Counted from the first letter of the stretch, positions 16,402-25,344 are shown. The stretch is DNA of 64,000 nt from Rhodovulum sulfidophilum DSM 1374 (GCF_001633165.1 NZ_CP015418.1:2480001-2544000); one strand, 5' to 3'. The notes: generated by a model from the letters alone, not told the origin. A program made the numbers and translations.

Positions 16402-16823
16402 CATTCCGCCTCCAGGATCGTGGCCTGTCCGGCCGGGCGGATGGTGACCGAGGCGGTCATCTTGCCATTCGAGAACTCGCCCGGCTCATAGGTCGTGATG
16501 AAGCCCGGGAACTGCATCCGCACCCCGTTCGGCGCGGTGATCTGCCAGGTCTGGCGCCCGGCCTCGAAGGCCGCGATCAGCCGGTCGGGGACGCTGGGGA
16601 TCCAGTTCAGATCGGCCTCGCAGGGGGTCTGTTCCTTGAGGCCGGGGATGAACTGCTTGTAGCGGCCGGGGCTTTGCAGATGCGTGCCCTCTTCCTCGTC
16701 CCGGGTCCAGCCGACGGGCTTGATCCGGGTGACCATGGCCAGGTCCTCGAAGCTGCCATCCTCGGCCTGAAGCCCGAGCCGGGCGCCATGGCCGATATCG
16801 GCCTCGGTGATGTCGTCGCTCAT
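16401..16823 (-). CDS. Major tail tube protein
   Basis: The 140-residue protein (MSDDITEADIGHG) starts at ATG 16823, preceded by GGAGAGAG; an upstream in-frame ATG at 16835 is too far inside the previous gene. The single-domain beta pattern, with LKEQTPCEADLNW in the middle and TASVTIRPAGQA near the end, fits lambda V-type tail tube proteins. It polymerises into the tail tube. Confidence 0.8.
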   Translation of the reverse strand: MSDDITEADIGHGARLGLQAEDGSFEDLAMVTRIKPVGWTRDEEEGTHLQSPGRYKQFIPGLKEQTPCEADLNWIPSVPDRLIAAFEAGRQTWQITAPNGVRMQFPGFITTYEPGEFSNGKMTASVTIRPAGQATILEAE

Positions 16824-17254
16824 CTCTCTCTCCATGTTGCGCTGAAGTCCATCGAGACCCGGTAAAGCCAGGTCCTGTCGTCGGGATCGGCCGCCCGGTC
16901 GCGGCGCTGGCTGTCCAGCCAGAGGCCACGGATCACGGATTCGGACAGGCCGTTGAGGCAGGCGATGGTGGCCCGCGCCAGCGCCCCGGCCCTGGCGCGC
17001 TCGCGGGCCCAGGCGTCGATCTGGATCCGGCCGGTCCAGAGCCCGTCGGGCCCGGTCAGGGTCCGGCCCGGGGCGCCCGCGATCAGATGCAGCACCAGTG
17101 CCGGGCGCGGCGCGCCCTGGGGATGGGCGTCCCAGTTGACCCTCTCGCCCGCCAGCGCCGCCACGCCCGGATCGGCGCGGAGCCGGGCCCGCAGGAGCCT
17201 TTCCATGGGGCCGATCTCTGTCGCGGTCCCTGTGTCGGTCCCCGTGTCGGTCAT
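16820..17254 (-). CDS. DUF3168-type tail terminator/completion protein
   Basis: The 144-residue protein has the DUF3168 pattern: RLRADPGVAALAGERVNW, APRPALVLHLI and GRIQIDAWA, as in lambda U-like tail terminators that cap the tail tube. The first residues are a short repeat, TDTGTDTGTATE, coded by near-identical 12-base units. ATG at 17206 (MERLL) is an alternative start without the repeat. It overlaps the tail tube gene by four bases. Confidence 0.8.
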   Translation of the reverse strand: MTDTGTDTGTATEIGPMERLLRARLRADPGVAALAGERVNWDAHPQGAPRPALVLHLIAGAPGRTLTGPDGLWTGRIQIDAWARERARAGALARATIACLNGLSESVIRGLWLDSQRRDRAADPDDRTWLYRVSMDFSATWRER

Positions 17255-17258
17255 CGTC

Positions 17259-17720
17259 TCAGCCCTTCGCCGCCGCCCGGGCCGCGCGGGCCTCGGCGCG
17301 GCGCAGGGATTTGTCGATCTCGGCCTTCATCTCCTCGCGGAGCCGGTCGAGGATGGGGCCTTTCTCGGCTTCCCAGGCGGGGCGCGCCCAGGGCTGGGGC
17401 GGGTTCGACACGGTGCCGAACTCCTGCAGATGGGCCTGGGGCAGGGGGCCCGCGCCCACGAACATCTCGACCGAGGCCTTGTCGTCGCGCACCAGCTTGC
17501 GATGGGCCTTGCGCTGGCGGGGCGAGAGCTTGGTCGAGACCGCGATGCTCTCTTGCAGCTCGTGCTCGTCGGTCGGGGCATCGGCGCGCATGCGCTCGGC
17601 CAGGGGCTCGGCGGCGGTGCGCAGCGCCCGGCGCAGCGCGCCCTTTCCGGCCGCCTGGCTCAGGCGGTCGAGCTCGGCATCGAGCTCGGCGAAGCCCTCG
17701 AGCTTCATGGTCACGCTCAT
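17259..17720 (-). CDS. HK97 gp10-like head-tail joining protein
   Basis: The 153-residue protein (MSVTMKLEGFAELDAELDRL) has the HK97 gp10 family pattern, including VEMFVGAGPLPQAHLQEFGT and PQPWARPAWEAEKGPI. These proteins help close the neck and connect head to tail. It overlaps the upstream head-closure gene by ATGA. Confidence 0.88.
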   Translation of the reverse strand: MSVTMKLEGFAELDAELDRLSQAAGKGALRRALRTAAEPLAERMRADAPTDEHELQESIAVSTKLSPRQRKAHRKLVRDDKASVEMFVGAGPLPQAHLQEFGTVSNPPQPWARPAWEAEKGPILDRLREEMKAEIDKSLRRAEARAARAAAKG

Positions 17721-18058
17721 CGGTCGGTCCTCGCGGTGCAGGTCAGTTCCAGGAAGCGCGGATCGGCGGCCAGTTCGCGGATCCCCGAGATCCCGAAGCT
17801 CAGCCCGTCGCAGGTCAGCCGGTCCTTCGGCGTCAGGTCGGCGGTGAAGGCGGTACGCTTCAGCACGAAGCGGGTGGTGACGCTGGCGCCGATCTCGGCC
17901 GCGCGCCAGCGTTCGCCGTCGCTGAGATCGGTGCGCTTTGCGCGCTGGGGGCGCCCGTGCGGGGCCCAGCGTTCGACCATGCCGAGCCCGTCATCGACCA
18001 GCGTCGCGCGTTCGAACCGGACGACGCGGGTCAGCTCGCCCGCAAGCGGGGCGGCCAT
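17717..18058 (-). CDS. Phage head closure protein
   Basis: The 113-residue product from ATG 18058 (MAAPLAGELTRVVRFERATL) is short and beta-rich, with the family features of head-closure (SPP1 gp16/HK97 gp7-like) proteins, for example RWRAAEIGASVTTRFVLK. A longer upstream frame overlaps the connector gene and was rejected. TGATG couples it to the upstream gene. Confidence 0.8.
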   Translation of the reverse strand: MAAPLAGELTRVVRFERATLVDDGLGMVERWAPHGRPQRAKRTDLSDGERWRAAEIGASVTTRFVLKRTAFTADLTPKDRLTCDGLSFGISGIRELAADPRFLELTCTARTDR

Positions 18059-18351
18059 CAGCCGAGATCCCGGTAGGGTGCGAGCAGGTCGCGCACGCCC
18101 AGCGGCACCTCGGCCGAGGCGCCCTCGGCCACCGCCTCGCGGCTGCGATACCAATGCGCGACCAGGAGCCTGGCGGCCATCGCGCAGGGCGCGGGCCAGC
18201 CTGCGGGAAAGGCGGCGTCGAGATCGCGGCGGGTGTAATCGGCGACGAAGCGCTCGGCGACCTCGCCCAGGCCCGCCAGCAGCGCGTCATCGTCCTCGAA
18301 CCCCTCGGCCTGGCAATGGCGCTTGAGCTCCTCGAGCGGGATCCGGGTCAT
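18058..18351 (-). CDS. Head-tail connector (gp6-like adaptor)
   Basis: The 97-residue, all-helical protein (MTRIPLEELKRHCQAEGFEDDDALL) contains YTRRDLDAAFPAGWPAPC, the typical pattern of the HK97 gp6 connector, which forms a ring under the portal. It sits in the expected position after the capsid and a small gene, with coupled overlaps on both sides. Confidence 0.85.
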   Translation of the reverse strand: MTRIPLEELKRHCQAEGFEDDDALLAGLGEVAERFVADYTRRDLDAAFPAGWPAPCAMAARLLVAHWYRSREAVAEGASAEVPLGVRDLLAPYRDLG

Positions 18352-18560
18352 GGCGCCGGGTCCGGGGCGGGCGCCGGGTTGGGCTTGCCCTTCCGCTTCG
18401 GCGCGGGGGTCTCGGCCGGTGTCTCGGTGGCGACATTGCGTTTGCGCAGATCCTCGGCGACGGCGCGCTCGGCGGGTTTGCTCAGGTCGAACTCATAGGG
18501 GATGCCGCGCTGCAGAAGCCCGAGCGCGGTCTTCTGGGTGCGGGTCAGGGTCAGGCGCAT
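18348..18560 (-). CDS. Small unknown protein in head-tail module
   Basis: The 70-residue protein (MRLTLTRTQKTALGLLQRG) has a helical N-terminal half and a Pro/Lys/Ala-rich, probably disordered tail (PAPKRKGKPNPAPAPDPAP). No family was recognised. It lies between capsid and connector, overlaps the connector start by four bases, and may be a small capsid- or neck-associated protein. Confidence 0.65.
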   Translation of the reverse strand: MRLTLTRTQKTALGLLQRGIPYEFDLSKPAERAVAEDLRKRNVATETPAETPAPKRKGKPNPAPAPDPAP

Positions 18561-18629
18561 GGGGGCGCGCTCCTCTGTCGGGAATATCGGGGAAGGCGGC
18601 GGGCCGCGCAGGGGCCCGCCGGGACGGGA

Positions 18630-19985
18630 TCAGGCGAAGGTGAAGCCGCCGGTCACCAGGGCTGCGGGGCGCTTGTTGGCGAGGGCGAGGCGCTTCGAGC
18701 CCTTCATGGTCTTCATGCCCTCGATGAAGTTGTTGCCGTGCTCGGAGGAGATCAGCACCTCGTGCTCCTGGCGGTCATAGAGCGTGGCGGCCATCTGGAA
18801 GTTGCCGCACATCCATTCGCCCGCGGAATGCGAGAGCGTCGGGATCACGTCGAGCCCCCAGAGCCGGGGCGTGGCCTGTTCGTTCGGATTGCCGAAGATG
18901 TAGCGGCCCTGGGCGTCCTTCAGCAGTTCGATGGCGGCCCAGTCGATGGGGTTGAGCGTGATGCCGTTGGCGGCGAAGTTCGCCAGCGCCACCTGCAGAA
19001 GCCCCAGACGCAGCCGGTCGATCCGGGTCTCGTCGGGCAGCCCCTCGGGGGCGGCATAGGCGGTGGCCACGGTGATCAGCCCGGTCAGGTTCTGCCCGGC
19101 GCCATCGCCCGCGAGGATCTGCGCCTCTTCCTCCAGGTCGAGCCCGTAGCGCAGCTCGCCATCGATCTCGGCCTGCAGCTGGCCCGCATCGGCCAGCGCC
19201 TCGTCCGAGATATGGGTGACATGGATGATCTTGCGCACCGGCGCATCGGCCTGGCTCCAGCCATAGCTCGACACCGGCGCCGCGGCGCCCTCGGCGGTCA
19301 TGGCGGCGCCGGTCTCGCGCTTGGTCTGGCGGGCATAGCGGACCATGTTCGAGTCGGTCGTGGCCTGCATCAGGAGCGCGCGCACCGGCAGGCGCTGGCG
19401 CGGCAGGCCGATGGCGCCGCGCTCCTCGGTCGGCCAGATCAGCCCGCCCGCCGAGCCGGTCGCGGTGGTGATCGCATTCTTCGGGCGCAGCACCACGCTG
19501 CCCTGCAGCCCGCCCGCCACATAGGCCCTGAGGCTGTCATCGGCGGCCACCTCCTGGCCCACGGTCATCGCGGCGCTGGCCCGGCCGCGCCCGCCCTCGG
19601 CGACGGCCTGTTCCAGATCGAGATTGCGGGTCTCCAGCGCCTCGAGCTTGCCCTCGAGCTTCTGCTGGGCGCCCGAGAGCGTGTGGAACTCCGAGAGCAG
19701 CTTGTCGGCCGAGGCCTTCACCTCGGCGCTGACATCGCCGCTGGCGCGGGCCTGGCTCAGCGCATCCTCGGCGGTGCGGCGCACATCGTCGCCGATCCGG
19801 CCCAGCTCGGCCTTCACATCGGCCAGCAGCCGGTCGACAGAGCCCGCGGCTTCCATGCGGGGCGTGCCGATCACGGCCTTGGGCACCGAGAGGGGCAGGG
19901 GCGCGGCGGTCCCTTTGGGCGCGGTTCCCTTGGGCATGACTTGAGAGAGGGCCGCCTGCGCGGCGCCCGGCATCATGATCTTCAT
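18630..19985 (-). CDS. HK97-family major capsid protein
   Basis: The 451-residue protein has an N-terminal region (about residues 40-135) of charged coiled coil, the delta/scaffolding domain that the adjacent protease removes. The HK97 fold pattern follows: YVAGGLQGSVVLRPKNAITTA, then GGLIWPTEERGAI, EAQILAGDGAGQNLTGL and the terminal GFTFA. It builds the icosahedral shell. ATG 19985 is followed by MKIMMPG. It lies 11 bases after the protease gene, as in HK97-type clusters. Confidence 0.93.
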   Translation of the reverse strand: MKIMMPGAAQAALSQVMPKGTAPKGTAAPLPLSVPKAVIGTPRMEAAGSVDRLLADVKAELGRIGDDVRRTAEDALSQARASGDVSAEVKASADKLLSEFHTLSGAQQKLEGKLEALETRNLDLEQAVAEGGRGRASAAMTVGQEVAADDSLRAYVAGGLQGSVVLRPKNAITTATGSAGGLIWPTEERGAIGLPRQRLPVRALLMQATTDSNMVRYARQTKRETGAAMTAEGAAAPVSSYGWSQADAPVRKIIHVTHISDEALADAGQLQAEIDGELRYGLDLEEEAQILAGDGAGQNLTGLITVATAYAAPEGLPDETRIDRLRLGLLQVALANFAANGITLNPIDWAAIELLKDAQGRYIFGNPNEQATPRLWGLDVIPTLSHSAGEWMCGNFQMAATLYDRQEHEVLISSEHGNNFIEGMKTMKGSKRLALANKRPAALVTGGFTFA

Positions 19986-19996
19986 CTGTCTGATCC

Positions 19997-20845
19997 TTAT
20001 CGGGTTCTGAGGTCTTCCAGGAGCGCGGCAAGCCCCTGTTCGAGGTCGGCCGCAGCGCCCGGCTGCAGACCGTCATGGGCAGCGCCAGGCCTGCCCGTCC
20101 TGAGCTCGCGCAACAATGCGCGAGACGCGGAATTGGTGAGACCCGCGCGGCGCGCGAGCAGGTCGAACCGCCGCTCGGCCCGCATCGAGGCGGCCGGGGC
20201 GCCGTCGCCCGTGGCGGTTTCCAGCTGGTCGGCGGGCAGGAAGCTGTCGGCGAAGCCCTGATCGAGGGCGGCCTGCCCGCCGATCCAGGTCTCGCGGTCG
20301 AGCATGGCGGCGAGCGCGTCGCGCTCGATCCCGGTCCGGGCGGCGTAGATGTCGATGGCCGTGGCATCAAAAGGCGCGAGCCACTCGCAGACCTCGGCCA
20401 GCGCGTGACGGTCGCCCGCGGCCATGATCCAGGTATTGTGGATCATCAGGAAGCCCGCCCGGGCGATCCGCACCTCGTCGCCCGCCATGGCAATGACCGA
20501 GGCGGCCGAGGCGGCGATGCCGAGGATGTTGACGGTCACGGTCCCGGCATGCTCGCGCAGCAGGTTGTAGATCGCGAGCCCCTCGAAGAAGTCGCCGCCG
20601 GGGCTGTTGATGTTGACGGTGACCGGGCGTTCGCCGATGGCGCGCAGCGCGGCCGAGATCCGGCGCGCGGTCACGCCCTCGCCCCAGGGATCGGCCCCGA
20701 TGGGGTCGAGCACCGAGATCGAGGCCTCGCCCGGATCCGCTGCCCGGACATCGGGGCTCCAGCGTTGCAGCGCCCGGGGCGAGAGATCGCCCTGCACGCC
20801 CGGCCGGGCGCCAAGCGCCACCTTCGGCAGCTTGCGCTTGCTCAT
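19997..20845 (-). CDS. ClpP-like prohead maturation protease
   Basis: The 282-residue protein from ATG 20845 (MSKRKLPKVALGARPG) matches phage S14 ClpP-like proteases. It has NINSPGGDFFEGLAIYN (about residues 78-94), the nucleophile region GIAASAAS (probably Ser 113), MIHNTW (His 136) and DRETWIGGQAALDQGFAD. It trims the capsid protein and scaffold during maturation. The start overlaps the portal stop. An open frame extending upstream into the portal gene was rejected. Confidence 0.92.
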   Translation of the reverse strand: MSKRKLPKVALGARPGVQGDLSPRALQRWSPDVRAADPGEASISVLDPIGADPWGEGVTARRISAALRAIGERPVTVNINSPGGDFFEGLAIYNLLREHAGTVTVNILGIAASAASVIAMAGDEVRIARAGFLMIHNTWIMAAGDRHALAEVCEWLAPFDATAIDIYAARTGIERDALAAMLDRETWIGGQAALDQGFADSFLPADQLETATGDGAPAASMRAERRFDLLARRAGLTNSASRALLRELRTGRPGAAHDGLQPGAAADLEQGLAALLEDLRTR

Positions 20846-22077
20846 GGCTGTTCCTTTCCAAGATCGGTGAGGGGGGCCAGCGCGGTCTGGGCGCGGAGCT
20901 CGTCGGCCGCGCCGCCCCGCCGGGCCAGGTTCAGCTTGTCGCGGGCCTCGTCGCTCGACATGATCCCGCCCGCGACCATCTTCGACAGGAACTCGCCCTT
21001 GGCCTTGCTGTCCATCTGCAGCATCGCCTCGCGGTTCCATTCCGCAAACCACCGCCCGCGCTTCGCGGCCGGGATCAGATCCTTCAGGATCCGGCTTTCC
21101 AGACGGCGCAGCAGCGGATTGATGCCGGTGCGGAGCCAGGCCATCATGATCGCCTCGACGCCGGTGCCCCACATGGTCTGGCCCTGGGCGGCATGCCCGA
21201 TCACGACGGGCGGCGTGCCGAACCAGCGGCAGACATCCTCGACCTGGAAGCGCCGCGTCTCCAGCAGTTGCGCATCCTCGGGGTTCATCTGCAGCTGGCG
21301 GTATTTGAGCCCGGCCTCGAGGGCGAGCGTCTTGCCCGCCCGGTCGCTCGAGACATAGGCGTCGAGCATCCGGCCCAGCTGGGCGCGCTGCTCGGGCGTC
21401 AGGGTCTGGTCGCTCTCGATCACGCCCGAGGGCATCATCGCGTTCGAGAACACCCGCGCCGCGGTCTCGTCGGCCGCGAGCGCCGAGCCGAAGCTCTGCA
21501 CCCCGAAGCGGATCGCGCTCATCCCGAGCCCGTCGCCGCCGCCGAAGCCCCGCACATGGAAGACCTTGCCGGGCGGCAGGACATGGCTCCGCCCGTCCTC
21601 GGTCACGCGGTAATCGAACCGGCCGTCGTCACGCCGGACCGGCACCACGTTGAAGAGCGGGCGCAGGCCCACCAGGCGGTCGCCCACCGTCAGCTTCTCG
21701 GAATAGGCGTTGCCCTGCAGCAGCAGATGCGCGACCTGCGCCTCCCAGAACTCCATCGCGGTCTGCCCCGCCGAGGGCGAGAGGGTCAGGATCTCGGCCA
21801 GATCCGCCTCGATCCGGGCCCGGCTGCCATTGGCCCCGCGCTCGTAAAGCGCGACGGGCAGCGCGCCGATCAGCTCGGAATTGCCCTTCACGCAGGCCCA
21901 GGCGGCCGAGACCGTCAGCGCTGAACTGGCCGAGACCCGCTGGCCCGCCTTGCTCTTGCGCCCGAGGCCCGCGAACGGGTGGGCCCCGGCGGTCGAGACC
22001 ACCTCCCAGCCGCTTTCGCCCTCGCGCAGCGCCTGGCGCAGGCCCTGCCAGGCGCCCCGCATAGCCCGCCCGATCAT
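20842..22077 (-). CDS. Phage portal protein
   Basis: The 411-residue protein from ATG 22077 (MIGRAMRGAWQGLRQALR) shows the HK97-type portal pattern. Evidence includes VSAAWACVKGNSELIGALPVALYER, a HLLLQGNAYSEKL block, VCRWFGTPPVVIGH and a C-terminal GIMSSDEARDKLNL. It forms the dodecameric DNA entry ring. ATG 22077 overlaps the terminase stop (ATGA), which decides this start over longer in-frame extensions. Confidence 0.92.
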   Translation of the reverse strand: MIGRAMRGAWQGLRQALREGESGWEVVSTAGAHPFAGLGRKSKAGQRVSASSALTVSAAWACVKGNSELIGALPVALYERGANGSRARIEADLAEILTLSPSAGQTAMEFWEAQVAHLLLQGNAYSEKLTVGDRLVGLRPLFNVVPVRRDDGRFDYRVTEDGRSHVLPPGKVFHVRGFGGGDGLGMSAIRFGVQSFGSALAADETAARVFSNAMMPSGVIESDQTLTPEQRAQLGRMLDAYVSSDRAGKTLALEAGLKYRQLQMNPEDAQLLETRRFQVEDVCRWFGTPPVVIGHAAQGQTMWGTGVEAIMMAWLRTGINPLLRRLESRILKDLIPAAKRGRWFAEWNREAMLQMDSKAKGEFLSKMVAGGIMSSDEARDKLNLARRGGAADELRAQTALAPLTDLGKEQP

Positions 22078-23807
22078 ATCGCCATCACCGGATTGTCGAG
22101 AAAGCCCGAGAGGTCGCGGCGGGCGGGCTCGGGGTTCAGGCTCATCAGATAGACGGCATTGAAGGCGGCCATCAGCGGGTCGATCTTGCCCGCGCCGGAC
22201 ACGGCCTTGGTCACGATCACGGCGTTCCCCCTCGGTTCGGTCTTCGCGTTGCCGACGCACCAGGACATCAGCGGCTGGCCGCCATGGATCAGCGAGCCGT
22301 CGAAGAGCTTGCGCTCGGTGCCCTTGATCGCGCCGTTGAGCTTGTAGCCCTGGGTGACGCTGGCCAGCGTCTCATGCGGCACGCCCGCCAGCTGCAGCGC
22401 ATCGACGATGGCCGCGACCCCCTCGGGGTCGAGCCCGACGCCGCCCTGCCGGGGCAGGAGCCCGGCCTCGTGGATCTTCACGACCAGCGCCACCAGCTCC
22501 TCGATGTCGCGCGTGGCCTCGCCCTCGGCGCAGATGGTCAGCGCATCCTCGGCCGCGAGATCGCGCAGCTTCTCGGCGATGCTCTTGCGGCGCGACAGCA
22601 CCACCTCATGCGCCCAGGCCGCGCACCAGAGCTGCCAGCGCTTGGTCGCGGCATGCCGGCCCAGCACCGCGAGGCCCAGCAGATCGTCCATGCCGCCGCC
22701 ATCGATGCCGATGGTCGCGACCTCGGAACTTGCGATCAGCGCCTCGAGATCGAGCGTGGGCTCGGTCGCCGCCAGCCAGTGATGCGCCCCGGTCCAGCCG
22801 CCCAGGTGATGGCCGAGCCCGATCTGGATGTTCAGATGCTGGCTCGACCAGCGCGCGATCTCCTCGGGCGAGGTCTCGACCGCCTTGCGGAACTCGGGGA
22901 TCAGCCGCTCGACGGTGATCGAGCGGCCGAGGTTCGGCAGCACCGGCGCCCAGAGCGCGGGATCCTTCCAGGGCTCGCCCTTCGCGCCCTGGATCGCCTC
23001 GGGCAGCTCGTAAAGCACGGGCAACATGCGCACATCCTGCGTGATCACCCCGTCGCGGACCTTGCGGGCATATTCCAGCTCGGCCTTGAACACGCCCTGG
23101 GGCGGGATCTCGCTTTGCGTGGTGATGATCACCAGGAGCGATCCCGGGTTGGTGATCATGCCGCCCCGGATCTGGCCGATCACCCGCGTGGCGAAGTGGC
23201 GCTCGGCCATCACGTGGAGCTCGTCGAGGATGGCGAAGGCCGGGATCCCGCCCGTGGTCACGGCCGGATCGAAGCTCGTCACCTTCAGCTTGGCGTTCAT
23301 CGGGCGGCCCGTCGCCGGGTCGGGATAGATGTCGGTGATCTCCTTCTTGTGCTCGTTCACCTTGAAGCGGTCCGAGAGCCAGTCATCGGCCGCGATCATC
23401 GCCTGCATCTGCCCGAAACAGGTATCGGCCACCGATTGCGTCGGCCCGACCACCACGCCCTTGATGTTCGGGACCGTGTTCATCTGCAGCGCCACCAGCC
23501 CGATGGCGGCGGCATTGGTGGTCTTGCCGTTCTTCTTCGGCACCAGGTTGAAGATCTCGCCGACCTGGCGCGCGCCCGTCGCGGGATCGACCGAACCGAA
23601 GGCCGCGCGGACGATGTCGCGCATCCATTCGCCCGCGGCCTCGGCCATGGTCGGCTGGCCCGGCACGTCGGGCACCACCAACTTGTCGAAGAGCTGCACC
23701 GCCACATCGGCGAGGTTCGCGTCGAGCGCCAGATCCGGGATCGGCGTCGCGCCCGCCTGCAGCTTCTCCCACCAGTCGGGGCAGGCCGCCCAGCTTGCCG
23801 CCGTCAT
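22074..23807 (-). CDS. Terminase large subunit
   Basis: The 577-residue packaging motor has a Walker A-like motif VPKKNGKTT (residues 89-97), Walker B FAILDEL (191-197) and the nuclease aspartate in GIDGGGMDD (367-375). This is the Terminase_1 arrangement of HK97-type phages. It cuts concatemers and drives DNA into the prohead. Start and end overlap the small terminase and portal genes by four bases each, indicating one operon. Confidence 0.95.
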   Translation of the reverse strand: MTAASWAACPDWWEKLQAGATPIPDLALDANLADVAVQLFDKLVVPDVPGQPTMAEAAGEWMRDIVRAAFGSVDPATGARQVGEIFNLVPKKNGKTTNAAAIGLVALQMNTVPNIKGVVVGPTQSVADTCFGQMQAMIAADDWLSDRFKVNEHKKEITDIYPDPATGRPMNAKLKVTSFDPAVTTGGIPAFAILDELHVMAERHFATRVIGQIRGGMITNPGSLLVIITTQSEIPPQGVFKAELEYARKVRDGVITQDVRMLPVLYELPEAIQGAKGEPWKDPALWAPVLPNLGRSITVERLIPEFRKAVETSPEEIARWSSQHLNIQIGLGHHLGGWTGAHHWLAATEPTLDLEALIASSEVATIGIDGGGMDDLLGLAVLGRHAATKRWQLWCAAWAHEVVLSRRKSIAEKLRDLAAEDALTICAEGEATRDIEELVALVVKIHEAGLLPRQGGVGLDPEGVAAIVDALQLAGVPHETLASVTQGYKLNGAIKGTERKLFDGSLIHGGQPLMSWCVGNAKTEPRGNAVIVTKAVSGAGKIDPLMAAFNAVYLMSLNPEPARRDLSGFLDNPVMAI

Positions 23808-24274
23808 TGCCGCGGGATCCGGTCATAGAGCGAGCCGTAATCCTCGGCGGGCCTTGCCGCCGCCTCGAGGCGCGCCTGCTTCTTGCCCTTGGGCTCGGGC
23901 TTCGGCGCCTCGCGTTCGGGCTTCGGCTTCGGCGCGGGCGGCGCGACCCGGTCGATCCGCTCCTGCAGCTGGCGCACGCTCGGGGTATGGCCCTCGCGCG
24001 CCCGCTTCATCAGCACGTCGAGACACATGCCCTCGACCATCAGCCGCCCGTGCTGCAGCTCACGGGAAAAATACTTGCGCAGCGTCTTCTCATCGCAGCC
24101 GAGCTCGACCGCGATCATCTCATGGGACCAGCCCGCCGCCCGGCGCGCGGCCACAAAGTCCTGATTTGCCTTGTCTTTCCGGAAGCAGGGCCGCCCCCGC
24201 CGGTCGCGGAGCGGCTCGACCGGGTTGCCGAAAAGATCCACGGCCCCGGGCTCGGGGGAAAAATCGTCTGTCAT
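23804..24274 (-). CDS. Terminase small subunit
   Basis: From ATG 24274 (MTDDFSPEPGAVDLFGNP) the protein has 156 residues. Residues about 45-75 (GWSHEMIAVELGCDEKTLRKYF) form a helix-turn-helix for recognising the packaging site. The C-terminal half is Pro/Lys/Glu-rich (about residues 115-140) and would contact the large subunit. The longer frame up to 24343 lacks a ribosome binding site. Confidence 0.85.
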   Translation of the reverse strand: MTDDFSPEPGAVDLFGNPVEPLRDRRGRPCFRKDKANQDFVAARRAAGWSHEMIAVELGCDEKTLRKYFSRELQHGRLMVEGMCLDVLMKRAREGHTPSVRQLQERIDRVAPPAPKPKPEREAPKPEPKGKKQARLEAAARPAEDYGSLYDRIPRQ

Positions 24275-24364
24275 CGGGAAAAAAATCTCCGACTGGGAGA
24301 GGCGCCGGTCTTCAACTTCGGAACTTCCGGAGTTTTGACCCACCCCCCTCGGGGGCTGTCGGGC

Positions 24365-24733
24365 TCAGTCGCCCGCTGCCCGTTCCGCGCGTTGCTTCGC
24401 GCCGTCATGCCAGGCTTTTGACACGGCCTGCAGGTTGGTCTCGTCCCAGAACAGCGCCGGATCGCCCCGGTGCGGACGGATATGGTCGATCACCGCACTG
24501 TCGGGCGCGGGCGCGCGGCCCAGGAGCGGCACGCCGGTCTGCTCGCAGACATGGCCTGCCCGCGCGAGGATCTTGCGCCGGAGCTTGCGCCACCGCGCCG
24601 TGCGATACCACGCCCGCCACGGCTTCACCCGCTCCCGCTCCCGATCCTGCGCCCGCGCATCGCCCGGCACCGCCCCGATCCGCGGGGCAGGGGAGGCCAG
24701 TCGCGGTGGCATCGCCGTCAGTCTTGGGGGCAT
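24365..24733 (-). CDS. Phage HNH endonuclease (HK97 gp74-like)
   Basis: The 122-residue product from ATG 24733 (MPPRLTAMPPRLASP; ATG 24754 also possible) has RTARWRKLRRKIL, a Cys (HVCEQTG), AVIDHIRPHRGDP with the HNH metal histidine, and LFWDETNLQAVSKAWHDGAKQ. Small HNH proteins next to terminase are needed for cos-type packaging in HK97-like phages. The last residues also carry a probable second Zn-knuckle replacement, as only one Cys is seen. Confidence 0.85.
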   Translation of the reverse strand: MPPRLTAMPPRLASPAPRIGAVPGDARAQDRERERVKPWRAWYRTARWRKLRRKILARAGHVCEQTGVPLLGRAPAPDSAVIDHIRPHRGDPALFWDETNLQAVSKAWHDGAKQRAERAAGD

Positions 24734-24755
24734 GTGGACCTCCCGCAAACGCAAA

Positions 24756-24786
24756 GCGCCCGGGGCGGGGTCTCCGCTCCGGGCGC
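24756..24786. terminator. Long GC-rich hairpin upstream of the HNH gene
   Basis: GCGCCCGG (24756-24763) and CCGGGCGC (24779-24786) are perfect inverted repeats, with further partial pairing in the 15-base loop. On the minus strand it is followed by TTTGCG, a weak T-run. It could end transcription arriving from the membrane protein gene at 24886, or be part of the packaging site region near the terminase genes. Confidence 0.4.
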
Positions 24787-24885
24787 AAATTGGGTGACGG
24801 CACTATGTCAACGGGATCAAAGTTCAGTCAAGAAGATTTTTTCTGGGGAGGGGCAGGGGCTATGCACCTCCGATGGCAAGCGCCG

Positions 24886-25344
24886 TCATTTCCAAGGGGA
24901 TTTCTGGTTCTTTTCGTCTTGCCCGTCGCTTGCGATATCTCCTTTGGCCAGAGGTTCGCGTCTTCTAAGTTGGGGTTCTTGCCGGACCCCCGATGCTTGC
25001 CCGGTACTTTTTGAAGCCGTTCCGAACGGGCCATGAGTGCTGTTGCGTGAGATCGCAAGCAGGTCCCTCGTCATCTCGGCGGTATCGAGGGTCGCTTTTG
25101 TCTGCTGTGTCAGCATGATCGAGATCAGGCCAATCCCGACAGTCGCAAGTCCTGGCGTTGCCGAAAGAAACCCTGAGATGACTGCACCCCTGGGAGAACC
25201 GAAGCCCCCCGATCCGAGCACACCACCGGCTCCAAATCCTATGATGGCTACGATGCCGCCCACGACAACGAGAAGCCAGCCGAAGATCTCTATCAAAGCG
25301 CAAACAAATCGCCCTGTTCCGTAGCTTCGCTCGTAGCCCAACAC
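24886..25344 (-). CDS. Unknown two-helix membrane protein
   Basis: The 152-residue protein has two hydrophobic segments: a Gly-rich one near residues 16-38 and one near 62-80 (GLATVGIGLISIML). A polar C-terminal half follows. No family was recognised. A GTG at 25344 has AAGGAG eight bases upstream and is preferred over TTG 25350, which is too close. Base composition is clearly less GC-rich than the flanking phage genes, suggesting a separately acquired gene (moron), perhaps affecting superinfection or the envelope. Confidence 0.65.
   Translation of the reverse strand: MLGYERSYGTGRFVCALIEIFGWLLVVVGGIVAIIGFGAGGVLGSGGFGSPRGAVISGFLSATPGLATVGIGLISIMLTQQTKATLDTAEMTRDLLAISRNSTHGPFGTASKSTGQASGVRQEPQLRRREPLAKGDIASDGQDEKNQKSPWK

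Noticed and set aside
17215..17254. Short 12-base direct repeats at the start of the DUF3168 gene as a CRISPR-like or iteron array.
   Set aside because: They are in frame, encode TDTG repeats and have no spacers; a simple coding repeat.
16051..24274. The head and tail cluster as a gene transfer agent rather than a prophage.
   Set aside because: Gene order is GTA-like in part, but integrase, lysis, HNH, replication-type genes and a tRNA target are all present, which fits a normal temperate phage.
24756..24786. The hairpin near the HNH gene as the cos packaging site.
   Set aside because: Position is plausible but nothing in the sequence defines a nick site, so it is listed only as a hairpin.
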